Assembly: GCA_017654935.2 (NCBI GenBank)
Contig: CM065694.1
Coordinates: 4,116,111-4,180,110, forward strand
Reading direction: 5' to 3'
Source: Phymorhynchus buccinoides
Lineage: Eukaryota > Mollusca > Gastropoda > Neogastropoda > Raphitomidae
Length of the DNA: 64,000 nt
Under the pieces are notes generated by a model. The model was not told where the DNA came from. It was given only the letters and a program-made list of their open reading frames with translations, and did no database searches. Each line of letters starts with the position of its first letter. The stretch's first letter is position 1. Made by a program: the position numbers and the translations under genes. Below, piece after piece: positions 36,362 to 47,874 of this stretch.

Positions 36362-36899
36362 GTAAGTTGGTTTTATTCTCTTCCCCTCAAAATGCCTTAC
36401 TGCGCTGATCCAATTGCCAATGCAGCCAATTTTAGGTTGTCACCAAGATCGGCTGGAGGGATGATGAAAGCAATGCTGACTTTTTGTCTTTGATGTGTGT
36501 GTTCTTTTTTTTCCATAGCTTAAGCGCTCTGGGGGCACACCCAGTGTCATGTGAAAATTTCGCATGGCCTTGGGTGGGAAGATTACGTGTATGGCTGCTT
36601 TTAAAGGGCCCCGCCACATGGGCGGCCATGTTCCGACTTCAGGGGACCTTGATGTGTGTGAATTTTTTGGAAGAGATCTGTTGCAGTGGGTGGGATCGTT
36701 GTTTTCACTGTGTCTTTATTCACTGGAGAATTTCAAGAAGCAGGGCCTGGGCAATGGTGACAAGGGCAAGAGAGTGGAATTGTGGAGTTGTAAAGAAAGG
36801 CAGATCAACTAATTTATTTTCAACTTGATAAAACGAGCTTTATAAACAATTTCACTCGGCAAAAGTATAGGCTCACCTCAGAGCTTTTGGGGGCGTCGC
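36362..36899. other. Intron start, no gene seen
   Basis: Unique sequence with the short dispersed repeat at 36844-36881. No exon fitting phase 1 was found before 63158. Confidence 0.5.
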
Positions 36900-37199
36900 G
36901 CTCCCTTCGTCAGCGTCGTCTACTGAGAGGCCACTGGCAGATCAGTGCACACGATCGTGAGTACAGCTTAAGGCTGCACCCACGGCGCATGACTGAACCA
37001 GGGAAGAATAAGCTGCGGGCAAGGTGTGTCTCCCATGGGTCACGGTTCAGTGTGGGTTTGGCGGCCGCAATGTAGATGGCCTCCTTCACCCCTCTCTGGA
37101 ACCATCTGCTGTCTTGGTCCAGCACAGAGATGTTGGGTGAGAACTGGTGGTCATAGTTGGCCATGTGGGACGCGTCAGAGAACATAAAGCATAAGCCTG
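36900..37199 (-). pseudogene. Penelope-like (or related) retroelement C-terminal fragment
   Basis: The minus-strand frame reads SDASHMANYDHQF, VLDQDSRWFQRG, then VKEAIYIAAAKPTLNRD. That is the C-terminal pattern (H...VLD...W..RGVKEAI.I...P.LNRD) next to GIY-YIG-type nucleases in Penelope-like and allied elements. It is in frame with the piggyBac fragment immediately upstream, with the junction around 37165-37205. Confidence 0.6.
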
Positions 37200-37857
37200 G
37201 TTGTACTTCACACGTGGCAAACTGTTTGATTCTAAACCTGGTAGATTTGGAAGGGTTGCGCTGTCTAAAAAAGGTCCTACCTTTGAATTTGATCATTGTC
37301 TCATCAAATGACAGTTGCCTTGATGGGCAGAAGGCTTTGAGGTAGAGAGGATCTACAATCTTCAGCAGTTCTCTCACTTTGAAGAGAGGGTTGCATCCTT
37401 CATGTCCCGCAGGGATTCTTTTGGTATAGTCATTGAAGTGGTGGGCATAGCTCATGTTCTCATATCAGTTACGTGACATCACCTCCCCAGATGCGTGACT
37501 CACCTCCCCAAACTTCACACTGGTCAGCCAGTAAGTTGACCAACAGTCACTGATTACTAGTTTGTTGTAAATACCCATGGCAATCTGCAGGGCAACAAAC
37601 GCTCCAAACTCTCCATCCTCCACAAACTTCACGTTGGTCAGCCAGTAAGTTGACCAACAGTCACTGATTACTAGTTTGTTGTAAATAGCCATGGCAATCT
37701 GCAGGGCGACAAACGCTTCAAGCTCTCCATCAGGCATCAGAACGGCCCGCGGATCGTAGCCACTGGCCGCGGTTTTGGCACTGGCGGCCACAGTTTGTAC
37801 TTCATGTGGCAGCGCAATCTTATTCTCAAATGGTATTCTTAAACGGTTTGTTTTCAT
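37200..37857 (-). pseudogene. piggyBac transposase pseudogene
   Basis: From 37857 downward the minus strand reads an N-terminal block (FVALQIAMAIYNKLVISDCW, STYWLT), a second copy of that block from an in-frame 114-bp duplication, GEV..VMSRN, and after a short break HHFNDYTK, LLKIVDPLYLKAF and the catalytic-region motif LSFDETMIKFKGR (first Asp of the DDD triad). The downstream catalytic region and the Cys-rich C-terminus are absent, replaced by the Penelope-like tail. A further small piece recurs near 38378-38410. Non-functional. Confidence 0.8.
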
Positions 37858-38477
37858 ACTGCAAAAATAGTGGCCATGTTTGTTTTTTCTTCTGAGTTTA
37901 GAGCTCTCTAGACTCTTACTTTCACTGTTTCTTCATAAATGAGCACAAAACACTCTTTGCTCGTTTGAACGTCTTTATTTATGAACAGCAATGAAGAAAT
38001 AGGTCCTCAGTGGGTCTGAAAACATGACAGACAGAGATGATGATGAGATGGAGAAAATGGTACAATGCATGTGACATGAAGCGAAGATGAAATAACAATG
38101 AGACAATTTATGGATACATTGAGTGATATTCCTCTACAGAGTTTGTTTTGATGACAGTGATTGTGATTTGGGTTTTATGAGTCGATTTAGAGGATATGAT
38201 CGCAGGAGACTATGATGATTGAGAACTTTGAACTTTTCCGTGATAAATTAGGTAGCGAATGATCGCAATGATGCCGACTACGGACTAGTGTTTTGTGGGG
38301 TCCGACTCGATGTCGACTCCGAGTCATGGCGAGAGTTGTTCGTCCGCGGATTGGACTCTGGAGTATTTTGATGCCTGCTCCATCCTCCACAGACTTCATG
38401 TTGGCCACCCTTGTTTATCGCGCATTGTTGCCTCCTGCTGTAATCTGGTCAGTGTAGTTATTCCACTCATTTTTCAT
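37858..38477. other. Intron, no gene seen
   Basis: Unique sequence apart from the small piggyBac-related piece at 38378-38410. Confidence 0.5.
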
Positions 38478-39245
38478 GTGTGTAAACTACTTATATACCA
38501 GTCGCCTGCAGTGGTAAAGAAATGTAAAGCTGATCTTGTGGAATAAAGATCATGATCTCTCGAGAGAGGACATGTGTGTAAACTACTTATATGCCAGTCG
38601 CCTGCAGTGGTAAAGAAATGTAAAGCTGATCTTGTGGAATAAAGATCATGATCTCTCGAGAGAGGACATGTGTGTAAACTACTTATATTCCAGTCGCCTG
38701 CAGTGGTAAAGAAATGTAAAGCTGATCTTGTGGAATAAAGATCATGATCTCTCGAGAGAGGACATGTGTGTAAACTACTTATATGCCAGTCGCCTGCAGT
38801 GGTAAAGAAATGTAAAGCTGATCTTGTGGAATAAAGATCATGATCTCTCGAGAGAGGACATGTGTGTAAACTACTTATATTCCAGTCGCCTGCAGTGGTA
38901 AAGAAATGTAAAGCTGATCTTGTGGAATAAAGATCATGATCTCTCGAGAGAGGACATGTGTGTAAACTACTTATATGCCAGTCGCCTGCAGTGGTAAAGA
39001 AATGTAAAGCTGATCTTGTGGAATAAAGATCATGATCTCTCGAGAGAGGACATGTGTGTAAACTACTTATATGCCAGTCGCCTGCAGTGGTAAAGAAATG
39101 TAAAGCTGATCTTGTGGAATAAAGATCATGATCTCTCGAGAGAGGACATGTGTGTAAACTACTTATATGCCAGTCGCCTGCAGTGGTAAAGAAATGTAAA
39201 GCTGATCTTGTGGAATAAAGATCATGATCTCTCGAGAGAGGACAA
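38478..39245. repeat. 96-bp satellite, 8 copies
   Basis: Unit from CATGTGTGTAAACTACTTAT to CATGATCTCTCGAGAGAGGA, near identical. A two-state site (ATATGCC or ATATTCC) alternates in copies 2-6. The unit is 32 codons, so a 275-codon frame stays open on the minus strand; I see no evidence that it is a gene. Confidence 0.95.
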
Positions 39246-39292
39246 AAGCAATACACCATGGAAGAGTACAAAGAATGTGCCCTCCGCAGGGA

Positions 39293-39352
39293 CCTGGCCA
39301 ACCCCTGCCTGGCAGGATTTTTTTAATTTCCCAGGAGCACCCATGTTTCTGG
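39293..39352. repeat. Dispersed repeat fragment
   Basis: CCCCTGCCTGGCAGGATTTT and TTTCCCAGGAGCACCCATG match 34128-34172. Confidence 0.6.
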
Positions 39353-39633
39353 CAAATGTTGCTTCTAGTATGGGGTCGCTTGCCCAGTAGTCACTGACAG
39401 GGTTTGCGCACAAGGGCTCGGTGCACACAGATTGTGAGGAACCCAGGCAAATCATTCCTGGTCATCCCCCCTTCTGGCCAGCGTCTCAATATGCTGTACC
39501 CCTTGGCAGCGATGTTTTCAAGCGCATCTTTGTTAGTTTCAACCGCGATTTGGTTGTGGTACACCCGAGTCTGGAGATTGATTCTGCCTCCGTATTAGAC
39601 AAAGCAGCTAAACTTGTTCCAAAATGCGAAAAT
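39353..39633. other. Intron, unidentified open frames
   Basis: Two overlapping plus-strand frames of 64 and 73 codons show no known domain. No other feature seen. Confidence 0.4.
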
Positions 39634-40170
39634 CTATTCTAACCATACTGTACCAACACTTAAAACATGTGCATTAGCCCTAATCAACCTGGAACTATAC
39701 CATAGTATATAGGAAAACGAAAGTAGACAAGGACCTTGACCCCTTATTGAAAAGTACTCCGAAGATTGGGTTGTTTTAACCGGGCAAATTTCAAGACCGC
39801 TTGAATCAAGATGTCTGATGAACGTCTCTAAAATGGACTGAGTATTAACCGAGGGGGTGGAGACCACCGAGTCCGAAGACAAAGGGTTAACTTTCTCAGA
39901 CGCGAGAACCGGTTGAACCGGTGAAACTTGCTTGGAAGAAGAGGATTTCGACGACTTCTTGCTAGACTTTTCCTTTGAAGGCTTTTCTTTAGAAGACTTA
40001 GAAGGAGTAGTTGAACAGAACCTACCACTCTCATCACGAGGGAGAGTGGAAGATGAATGTGGAACTGAAGAAGAAACTGAAGTCTTATTAGAGACCAAAG
40101 GGGTAGGGGTGGGGGAAGCCATAATGGCCGCCCACACTAGAAAGACTACGATCACCGGTTTCACAAGCAT
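39634..40170 (-). pseudogene. Serine-rich gag-like ORF fragment 1
   Basis: 178-codon frame beginning with a hydrophobic stretch, then MASPTPTPLVSNK, a Ser/Lys-rich region (KEKSSKKSSKSSSSK), and NTQSILETFIRHLDSSGLEI followed by CPVKTTQSSEYF. The last part has a paralogue at 40739-41235, so this is most likely the first ORF of a retrotransposon (DIRS- or LTR-type gag). The element class is inferred from composition only. Confidence 0.45.
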
Positions 40171-40349
40171 AAAAGTTCAAAACCAAAAAAGTCAAGAAAA
40201 TCAAAAACGATAGGAGACCCAATGGGAAACCTAAGAAACAGAAAAACAAAGAATAGGAACGAACCCACCAGAGAACTAGAAAAGATAACTCAAAGTGGAG
40301 CAAGGCAAGCCCAGGTCAGACAAGCATGGCTGAAAAAAATCAGAAATGG

Positions 40350-40570
40350 TGTGTATAGTAGGCCAGTGGACCACGCCCCACCCGGTTGCCCAACAACTGG
40401 TTGCAGATCTGCCGGTTGCATTCTTCCCGGTTGACGATCTGCCAGTTGCCGTCTTCCCGGTTGGAGACCTGCCGGTTGCCTCTGCACCGGGAAAAGATCT
40501 GCCGGTTGCGGCCGAAGAACCGGGCGAGCCGTATCTTCCTCCTCTGAGGATTCCGGCTGCAAACGCACCC
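40350..40570. repeat. Degenerate 30-bp tandem repeat
   Basis: About five imperfect copies of GATCTGCCGGTTGC...TTCCCGGTTG. On the minus strand they read as a decapeptide period of the type TGRS.TGK.A. Confidence 0.75.
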
Positions 40571-40738
40571 ATTGCCTGTAGTGGAGGGATTTGGCAACCG
40601 GGTGATTGGCCTCGAACTTGGGAGACGCAAAGCTCTCCCGAAATTCGGATGGGTGCCGGGTAGCACCAGCCCGTTCTGTCCCCTCTAGACTCTCCTGTCT
40701 AGATACTGTCTCCTGACAGTTGGGGGACCATCGCCCTA

Positions 40739-41235
40739 CTAGAGACCCAACGTCAATAGCGAGACCCTCTGGAGGGGTAGGCGAGCCCCCCCCACAGAAT
40801 AGCTACGATTCTGTGAGGGGAGAACAAAAGGACCCTCATGGGTTGAGGCTGTTCCAACAGCCCGGAAACCCGCAGTTGAGTAGGACCTGGATGGTCGTGA
40901 AGAAACACTGGCCCAGGTAGAGAGAGGTCTGTTTGAAGAAACCCTGTGAACATATGGAGGGGAGAGAGTCGACCCTGTGACTCGGGAAGAGACAACAGGG
41001 TGGACTGACTCCGGACGCTCTGAGTTGGCAAAATAGTCAGCGGAGAGAGTAGTCGAAACCGGACAAACTTGCAACCCAGAAGAACCGAGTTGTTTCGTGA
41101 AGATTTGAAACATGGATTGTGTGTCAAATGACTGGGTGGAAGCCACTGAAACCGAAGTCGGAATATCCAAAGATTCTGACACTGCCTTCGAAGCAGACTT
41201 GGAGGAAGACGAAGATTTTCGACTAGACTTTCCAC
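40739..41235 (-). pseudogene. Serine-rich gag-like ORF fragment 2
   Basis: Contains DTQSMFQIFTKQLGSSGLQV and CPVSTTLSADYF, aligning with the fragment at 39634, followed by Ser/Pro/Arg-rich sequence. Two overlapping frames suggest a frameshift. Probably an older or separate copy of the same retroelement ORF. Confidence 0.45.
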
Positions 41236-41446
41236 ATGAGCTGAGAGCGCTTTACATCGAAAACAAGAAAATTAAAGGCAAACAAATAGTAATTCACTAG
41301 AAAGTAAAATAAACTTCAGACTTCAAATACTGTATCCTATAAGGATACATGTGCTGGGCTAGCACACAACGCTCTCTCTCTCGCGAATTCAGCCCTGGCA
41401 GCGTAGAGCAGCTTGAGGATCTTCTCGTCCGTGGGCCTCCTTCTGG

Positions 41447-41608
41447 AAGCCAGCATCGTTCTGAAGGAAAATCACCAAGGTTTTGTGCTTCGACCTCTGA
41501 AGGCCAGCATCGTTCTGAAGGAAAATCACCAAGGTTTTGTGCTTCGACCTCTGAAGGCCAGCATCGTTCTGAAGGAAAATCACCAAGGTTTTGTGCTTCG
41601 ACCTCTGG
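41447..41608. repeat. 54-bp tandem repeat, 3 copies
   Basis: Three near-perfect copies of a unit containing GCCAGCATCGTTCTGAAGGA and GTTTTGTGCTTCGACCTCTG. It lies within an open minus-strand frame that also contains KPYYHIFMRVNIWYC; I do not recognise the protein. Confidence 0.9.
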
Positions 41609-42460
41609 ATCACCTCCAATTCCAAAGAGGGGCAGTACCAAATGTTCACCCTCATAAAGATGTGGTAGTAGGGCTTCTGCTGTTTCCGGCTCCACATCTT
41701 CCGCAGCAGGGGCACGGGAAGGTCAAGGGAAGGGTCATAAAAAAAAAACTCCGGGGGGCAAGGCGCGTTTCTTGGCCGGGGCACTTTCCTCCGGACCCTC
41801 CTCCGAGCTGAGCCGTCATTTGTTGGCCCGATTCGGATGCACGTCACGTGGGGGTAACCTGGTCATCCTGTGTGGTGAAAGCAACAACTTTAAGTTTAAG
41901 TCAGAGAACTTCCAGACAGACTGCCTAGTCCTCGTACTGAATACTCGTGTTGTCGAGTTTTTCAGTTTCCTCTGGTGGTTCAGTGTTACTCGGGCCCTTG
42001 ATCGCTTTCGCTGGTTCGTTTTCCTAGTTCTCATTTTCCTCGGGAAACTCGGGTCAACTACTAGGACTATCCTATTGTACGCTTGCCTTTCTGCGGCTTT
42101 CATTCCCTGAGTACTGAGTACCTCCAGCCAATGGTTCTCACAAGGTCTTAATTTATCCTCTTCAAGGCTCATCTTGTCCTGGTCCTCTTTCAGGCAAGAG
42201 ATTTTTCAGCCTTTAGGCTGATTTCAGGCTTTTTGATGGCCCCAGAGGTCATTTTTGAGATTGAAAAGAAACCGAGTATAGAAATACTTATGGGTGAATA
42301 AGCATGAACTGAATGTATCAGTTCCACTTCTAATGCTGTTTTTAAGGCTTTATTACTAAAAGGCTCCACTTTCAGGGGGCTTCAGCCTCTTTTGGATGAT
42401 TTTCAGCCTAAATCACAATTTCTCAATCTCATGCCTGTCTTTCAGTTCATCAGTTTCGTC
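41609..42460. other. Unidentified sequence between elements
   Basis: Minus-strand frames of about 118 and 152 codons have basic stretches but no recognised motif. No host exon detected. Confidence 0.4.
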
Positions 42461-43560
42461 CTCCAGGTCCCATATTTTTTCCAGAAGCCTCTGCTGCCTA
42501 GCAGCAAACTGAGCTAAAGCCTCATCCTCCTGGATCACACAGCACAAACACTCCTTCAATGAGCATCTTCTTGTCTTCCTTCCGTTTGATCTGCTTCCAG
42601 GTTTTGATGTATTTACCGAAGATGGTGGTGTCGTCAACCTCTCTGTTCTTCTCAGCCAGTCGTTCCCCTATGAGCATATCCATCTTGTGGCACTCCACTT
42701 CCAGGAGGAGGTGATGCTTCTTCACGATCCCTAGCAGCAGGTGAAGGTAGGGTGGTGCCACGTGAGACAGCTCTAGTTTCCACATTGTAGTGGTACTTGG
42801 CTTTCTTTTTGTCCTTTCCTGTCCCCAGATATTTCCTATAATCAACAAAGATGTTGGCCACTGATCTCTGTGGGATGTTTCCCTGCTGGTGCTCTCTGAG
42901 AACTTTGATCTGGTCTTTTGATGCCTTACACCAGAGACAGGGGTGGGTGCTCTGGGCACTATAGTGTGTTGTGTGGTCTGGAACATTCATTCTGGTACCA
43001 ACAAACACATAACACAGCTGGTGTGCTTCAAACATTATAATCTAGGTAGAAGACTTGATGAATACAACATGGCGAGCAGACCCGTTTAAGCAGACGCTAC
43101 ATCACTCTTGCCTTATGGGATATGTCCCATTAACCAATCATAATCTAGCTTGTTTCCATGGACACAACAGGCACCCAAGATTCCATACATTTTCAGCAGG
43201 AAATCATAGTCTCCAAACATGAACAGAATCCCTTTCTTGCCCCTCCACCTCATGTTTTGCAGTGCCTCCAGTTGTTGTCTGAATGGACACAGAATTGTCC
43301 TCAGGTTTGCTGGGCTGTCCTTGGCATTGACAATAGCCACGAGGAATGTGTTGGTTTGGGTGTGGAAGATTGGCCACCTGCATCATCAGTTTGAATGTAC
43401 CGCCCCCGTGTTCACCACCGATCTTGACCCACACTTCACCTGCAGGGATCGCTCCACTATGCCAAGACAGACTGCCGCTTGCTTCTCTACTCACGTGCAC
43501 AGCAGCAGTAGGAACAACACAGCGAAGCTTGGCTGCTTGGCCTAGTAGGCCTACTACCAA
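42413..43560 (-). pseudogene. Transposon-derived protein pseudogene, copy 1
   Basis: Minus-strand pieces in order are VWVKIGGEHGGGTFKLMMQV, AIVNAKDSPANLR, QLEALQNM(R)WRGKK, FMFGDYDFLLKMYG, THPCLWCKASKDQIKV and HVAPPYLHLLLGIVKKHHL. The signature GG(D/E)xGGGxFK, GDY(D/E)F, HPCLWC recurs, in my memory, in a repetitive invertebrate protein family of likely transposon origin; I do not know its formal name. The frame is broken after the first block, and about 200 bases intervene between GDYDF and HPCLWC. Here the 3' part stops at a duplication breakpoint (about 42461) and runs into unrelated codons. Copy 2 has the same breaks. Confidence 0.65.
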
Positions 43561-45505
43561 AGGCTAGGCCTATAGGATGGTAGGGTTTGAGTGGGCTTTG
43601 CGCTATGGCTGACTGCAGGAAAAACTACACACTGACACTAGCTGTGTTTCAGTTTAAATTACTCGGCTACAGTTCGACGGAACATCTAACTAAGTAGACA
43701 CTTTAAGCACAAGATGACTCTAGAACTTATGTGTAAAAGCACACTTTTCAACACTGGCTACTTTAGACAGAACACACCGAGGAAAATGCCACATAAATCT
43801 GTCACTGAGGAAAAAAACTAGGCCTTGAAAATAGCGCGCACTGTTCTTCTGTACCAATCTTGATTGCTTTAATGCACACAAAGCGTGTGTTAGTAATCAA
43901 CACTATTTACACCACAAATCCTTTTCGATACGAATCACTGTTCACACAATGCTGTTCCCCACACACATATGTATCCGCACACCAAATGTTTTGCATATCA
44001 ATCAGTTTTGTAGAAGCAGTGGACGAAAACATACGGAGTAGAATTTCCCCTCTGTTTTCTTACGTGCTTCTGACGCTTCCAGAAGGAAATGAAAGGTTGA
44101 GTCATTCGCATTTCCCGCCTCTGGAAGCCTAGTGGGCGGCAACTAAAAGGTCTGGAAATGCCGGTTTGGTAAAGCGGTGGCCCCCACACAAAATTTGAAG
44201 CGTTTCTGTCTTATGGTATGTGAGTTACAGGGCGAACATGTTTTACAGAAAAGTGAGTCTTTCTTGGCGGAGGTTTGTACCAGAAGTTCAAATTTTCTAT
44301 GGAACCACCTGCGTACCATGATACACCACCACACAAAATTTGAAGCCTTGATTGTGTAGCATGCGATTCGCCAATTTCCATTTGTCGTGTCCTTTTGGAC
44401 TGCTGGGATCTATGCCACATTAGAAGGAAACACTGCACGGCGGAGTCAATGAACATTTTGTTCTGTGACACAATCTTTAATTACTTGAAAGATTAATATA
44501 TTTCACTTGGTGTAAGCTACTGTGATGTTTTTAATTCTAGACGTGTCATGTTTTTACTTGCTAAGTTTGTGATTTATTAATGAATTTTTAACAAAAGTAT
44601 TTAACGTACAACTTTGATTTTGTTTTTACCTTGTGTTTTTATCCCTTTTTAATATGTGTTAAGATTTAACGTGGTGACAGCCCTGACATGGCCTTAGTTG
44701 TCGACGGGGCTATAATTTTAATCTTAATCCCAATCTTTTAAACCCAATCAATTCCATTTTGGAGGAACTGTTTCAGTTACATCCACTGCAAACCAGGGCG
44801 AAGACAATGAGGGTAAAGTGCAGTATTTTGCATTGTGCCCTGAACTGTCGCCCCTACCATCCCCTACAAGTCTGAGGGGAACATGCTTTGCAAGCAGCTG
44901 CTCATGGAGTGTGTCTAGCATGTCATGCTTTCAGGACATCTGGAATCAAAATATCCTTTTGAATTTGACAGTATGTAATACATAACCAGGATAGAAAGTT
45001 ATTTCATGGAAAGAAGCGTATTGTGCAAGGTTGGTGTAAGTTTGTCCACAAAGCAGAGTAGCTGCAGCAGGCTGAATGTTCCTCACAGACGTTCTACTAA
45101 ATGAAGGCTGGGCAGACCACCACATAGTATGTCCATTCATGTAAAAGTACAGGTCATCTGCTGGGCAGATCACTGCATGGTATGTCCATTCAGACATGTA
45201 AAAGTACAGGTCATCTGCTGGGCAGATCACTGCATGGTATGTCCATTCATGTAAAAGTACAGGTCATCTGCTGGGCAGATCACTGCATGGTATGTCCATT
45301 CAGACATGTTAAAGTACAGGTCATCTGCTGGGCAGACCACTGCATGGTATGTTCATTCATGTAAAAGTACAGGTCATCTGCTGGGCAGACCACTGCATGG
45401 TATGTTCATTCATGTAAAAGTACAGGTCATCTGCTGGGCAGACCACTGCATGGTATGTTCATTCATGTAAAAGTACAGGTCATCTGCTGGGCAGACCACC
45501 GCAAA
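42461..45505. repeat. Segmental duplication, copy 1
   Basis: Collinear with 46779-50085, with only scattered substitutions and short indels (for example CCACCTCATGTT versus CCACATGTT at 43244). It includes the transposase-like pseudogene, a unique spacer, one copy of the 51-bp motif, and the 53-bp repeat array. Confidence 0.9.
45112..45505. repeat. 53/57-bp VNTR, copy 1 (about 7 units)
   Basis: Unit CATGGTATGTCCATTCATGT, AAAAGTACAGGTCATCTGCT, GGGCAGA(T/C)CACTG. Some units have an additional 4-base CAGA insertion. Confidence 0.9.
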
Positions 45506-46035
45506 ATAAAGAATGGCAGTAGTGATGGTGAGAAAATAATGAATATACATCATGTCTTATTGAATATGATGATGTAATCATTGTGTAATGAACATTTCTT
45601 TAATGATCGATGGCTGTAAAAAGCAGTGGTTATGATAAGCAAAGTAAAGGCAATAGCAAAGCAAATAAACAAAACAAAAGAACTGGTGCTGCACTAATGC
45701 AAAATGGCAATGCCTTTTCCCGGTGAGGACACCCCGATTTCACAAGACTTTGGCATAATTGTAACAACGTTAGTGATTTTATCTTTTTAAATGTGGTAAC
45801 AGCCCTGACATAGCCTTCGTTGTCGATGGGGCTTTAATTTTGATCGTAATCTTTAATCTTAACAATTATATGGAGAAGACATAACAACAACAATGTTTAC
45901 AAAGCACTAATAATGACAATGAGTTTTTTTCTCTTTTCTTTTTCCAAAGTGAAAGTTCTTCAAAAGTATTTGGGAATTTTACAGGGAAGTCCAGTGAGCT
46001 GACTGACTTTCCAATCAAAGTGAAGAATCCTACAT
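45506..46035. other. Spacer between duplicates, with retroposon tail
   Basis: 45788-45865 contains GTAACAGCCCTGACATAGCC and TTGTCGATGGGGCTTTAAT, a tail motif also found near 44670, 49269, 51222, 51776 and 62270. It is probably the 3' end of a non-LTR retroelement or SINE. Confidence 0.6.
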
Positions 46036-47874
46036 CTATGTTTGTTTTTTCTTGCGCCTCTTTGTCTTGGAAGGGGCCATGGCAGACTGCAGGACTGGTG
46101 ACACCAAGGCCATGTGCTCCCTCATGATCAGCTCCAGTCTGTCTTGCTCCTTCATCCCCACTACCCGCCTTTCAGCTTGTTGATGACAGCATGGGCGTCC
46201 TCCCCTCCCTGTTCCCCGTGTAGGCCTAGTCCAAATCCCCACCTAGTCATGAATGGTATTCGAGAATGTGCTGTTTGGGTGTTATCGATTGTGAAGGGAA
46301 GTTTTGTCTGAAGAACCTCATGTAATTGTCAACGTTCCTCTGTATGTCCTGGACGTTGCCGTCGTCTCTGGGCCGCAGTGGCTCAGTGTGGGAAGTGGAC
46401 TGTTGCCAACAGAGAGTTGAGCTGCTGGAAGGTAGAGCTGATCTTCTCTGCTCTTTTGATAAGTGTTTGATCCGGAGTCAACTCCTCCTCCCACTCCTCC
46501 TCCTGGCCAACCAACTCCTTCATCTTCGTTGTAACACTGGCAAATCCTCTCAGTGACAGGCTCTTGCAGATATTTGTGACAGTGGTTGCCAATGAAGGAG
46601 CGTCCATGGTAATAATAATAATAAAGAAAACTTATATAGCACATATTCCAGGCTAACCATGCCATGGTAGGCTTGGACGTGGATGTCGTTTTGCTGGAGA
46701 ACCACATCCAGATGGGCCGTCACAGGACCAGACAGCAATGGCAAGTCCTGGTCCTCTTTCACTTCGTCAATGTAGTCCTCCAGGTCCCATATTTTTTCCA
46801 GAAGCCTCTGCTGCCTAGCAGCAAACTGAGCTAAAGCCTCATCCTCCTGGATCACACAGCACAAACACTCCTTCAATGAGCATCTTCTTGTCTTCCTTCC
46901 GTTTGATCTGCTTCCAGGTTTTGATGTATTTACCGAAGATGGTGGTGTCGTCAACCTCTCTGTTCTTCTCAGCCAGTCGTTCCCCTATGAGCATATCCAT
47001 CTTGTGGCACTCCACTTCCAGGAGGAGGTGATGCTTCTTCACGATCCCTAGCAGCAGGTAAAGGTAGGGTGGTGCCACGTGAGACAGCTCTAGTTTCCAC
47101 ATTGTAGTGGTACTTGGCTTTCTTTTTGTCCTTTCCTGTCCCCAGATATTTCCTATAATCAACAAAGATGTTGGCCACTGATCTCTGTGGGATGTTTCCC
47201 TGCTGGTGCTCTCTGAGAACTTTGATCTGGTCTTTTGATGCCTTACACCAGAGACAGGGGTGGGTGCTCTGGGCACTATAGTGTGTTGTGTGGTCTGGAA
47301 CATTCATTCTGGTACCAACAAACACGTAACACAGCTGGTGTGCTTCAAACATTATAATCTAGGTAGAAGACTTGATGAATACAACATGGCGAGCAGACCC
47401 GTTTAAGCAGACGCTACATCACTCTTGCCTTATGGGATATGTCCCATTAACCAATCATAATCTAGCTTGTTTCCATGGACACAACAGGCACCCGAGATTC
47501 CATACATTTTCAGCAGGAAATCATAGTCTCCAAACATGAACAGAATCCCTTTCTTGCCCCTCCACATGTTTTGCAGTGCCTCCAGTTGTTGTCTGAATGG
47601 ACACAGAATTGTCCTCAGGTTTGCTGGGCTGTCCTTGGCATTGACAATAGCCACGAGGAATGTGTTGGTTTGGGTGTGGAAGATTGGCCACCTGCATCAT
47701 CAGTTTGAATGTACCGCCCCCGTGTTCACCACCGATCTTGACCCACACTTCACCTGCAGGGATCGCTCCACTATGCCAAGACAGACTGCCGCTTGCTTCT
47801 CTACTCACGCGCACAGCAGCAGTAGGAACAACACAGCGAAGCTTGGCTGCTTGGCCTAGTAGGCCTACCACCAA
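46036..47874 (-). pseudogene. Transposon-derived protein pseudogene, copy 2 (longer)
   Basis: Same order of motifs and breaks as copy 1 from 47874 to 46779, but its C-terminal part is retained. It reads LEKIWDLEDYIDEV, LSGPVTAHLDVVLQQNDIHV, QAYHG, then after a 60-base insertion GRSFIGNHCHKYLQ, and a weakly acidic C-terminal region ending in a basic cluster (KTKRRKKKQ) at 46036. The shared frameshifts show that it was already a pseudogene when duplicated. Confidence 0.65.
46605..46666 (-). mobile_element. Mini retroposon tail inserted in the pseudogene
   Basis: The pseudogene reads AYHG, then about 60 bases with GCTATATAAGTTTTCTTTA and a (TTA)n run, then HGRSFIGNH. CCATGG occurs at both borders and looks like a short target-site duplication. 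Copy 1 does not extend this far. Confidence 0.6.

Noticed and set aside
38474..39301. 275-codon repeat protein
   Set aside because: Product of the 96-bp satellite; no start region, domain or splice border supports a gene.
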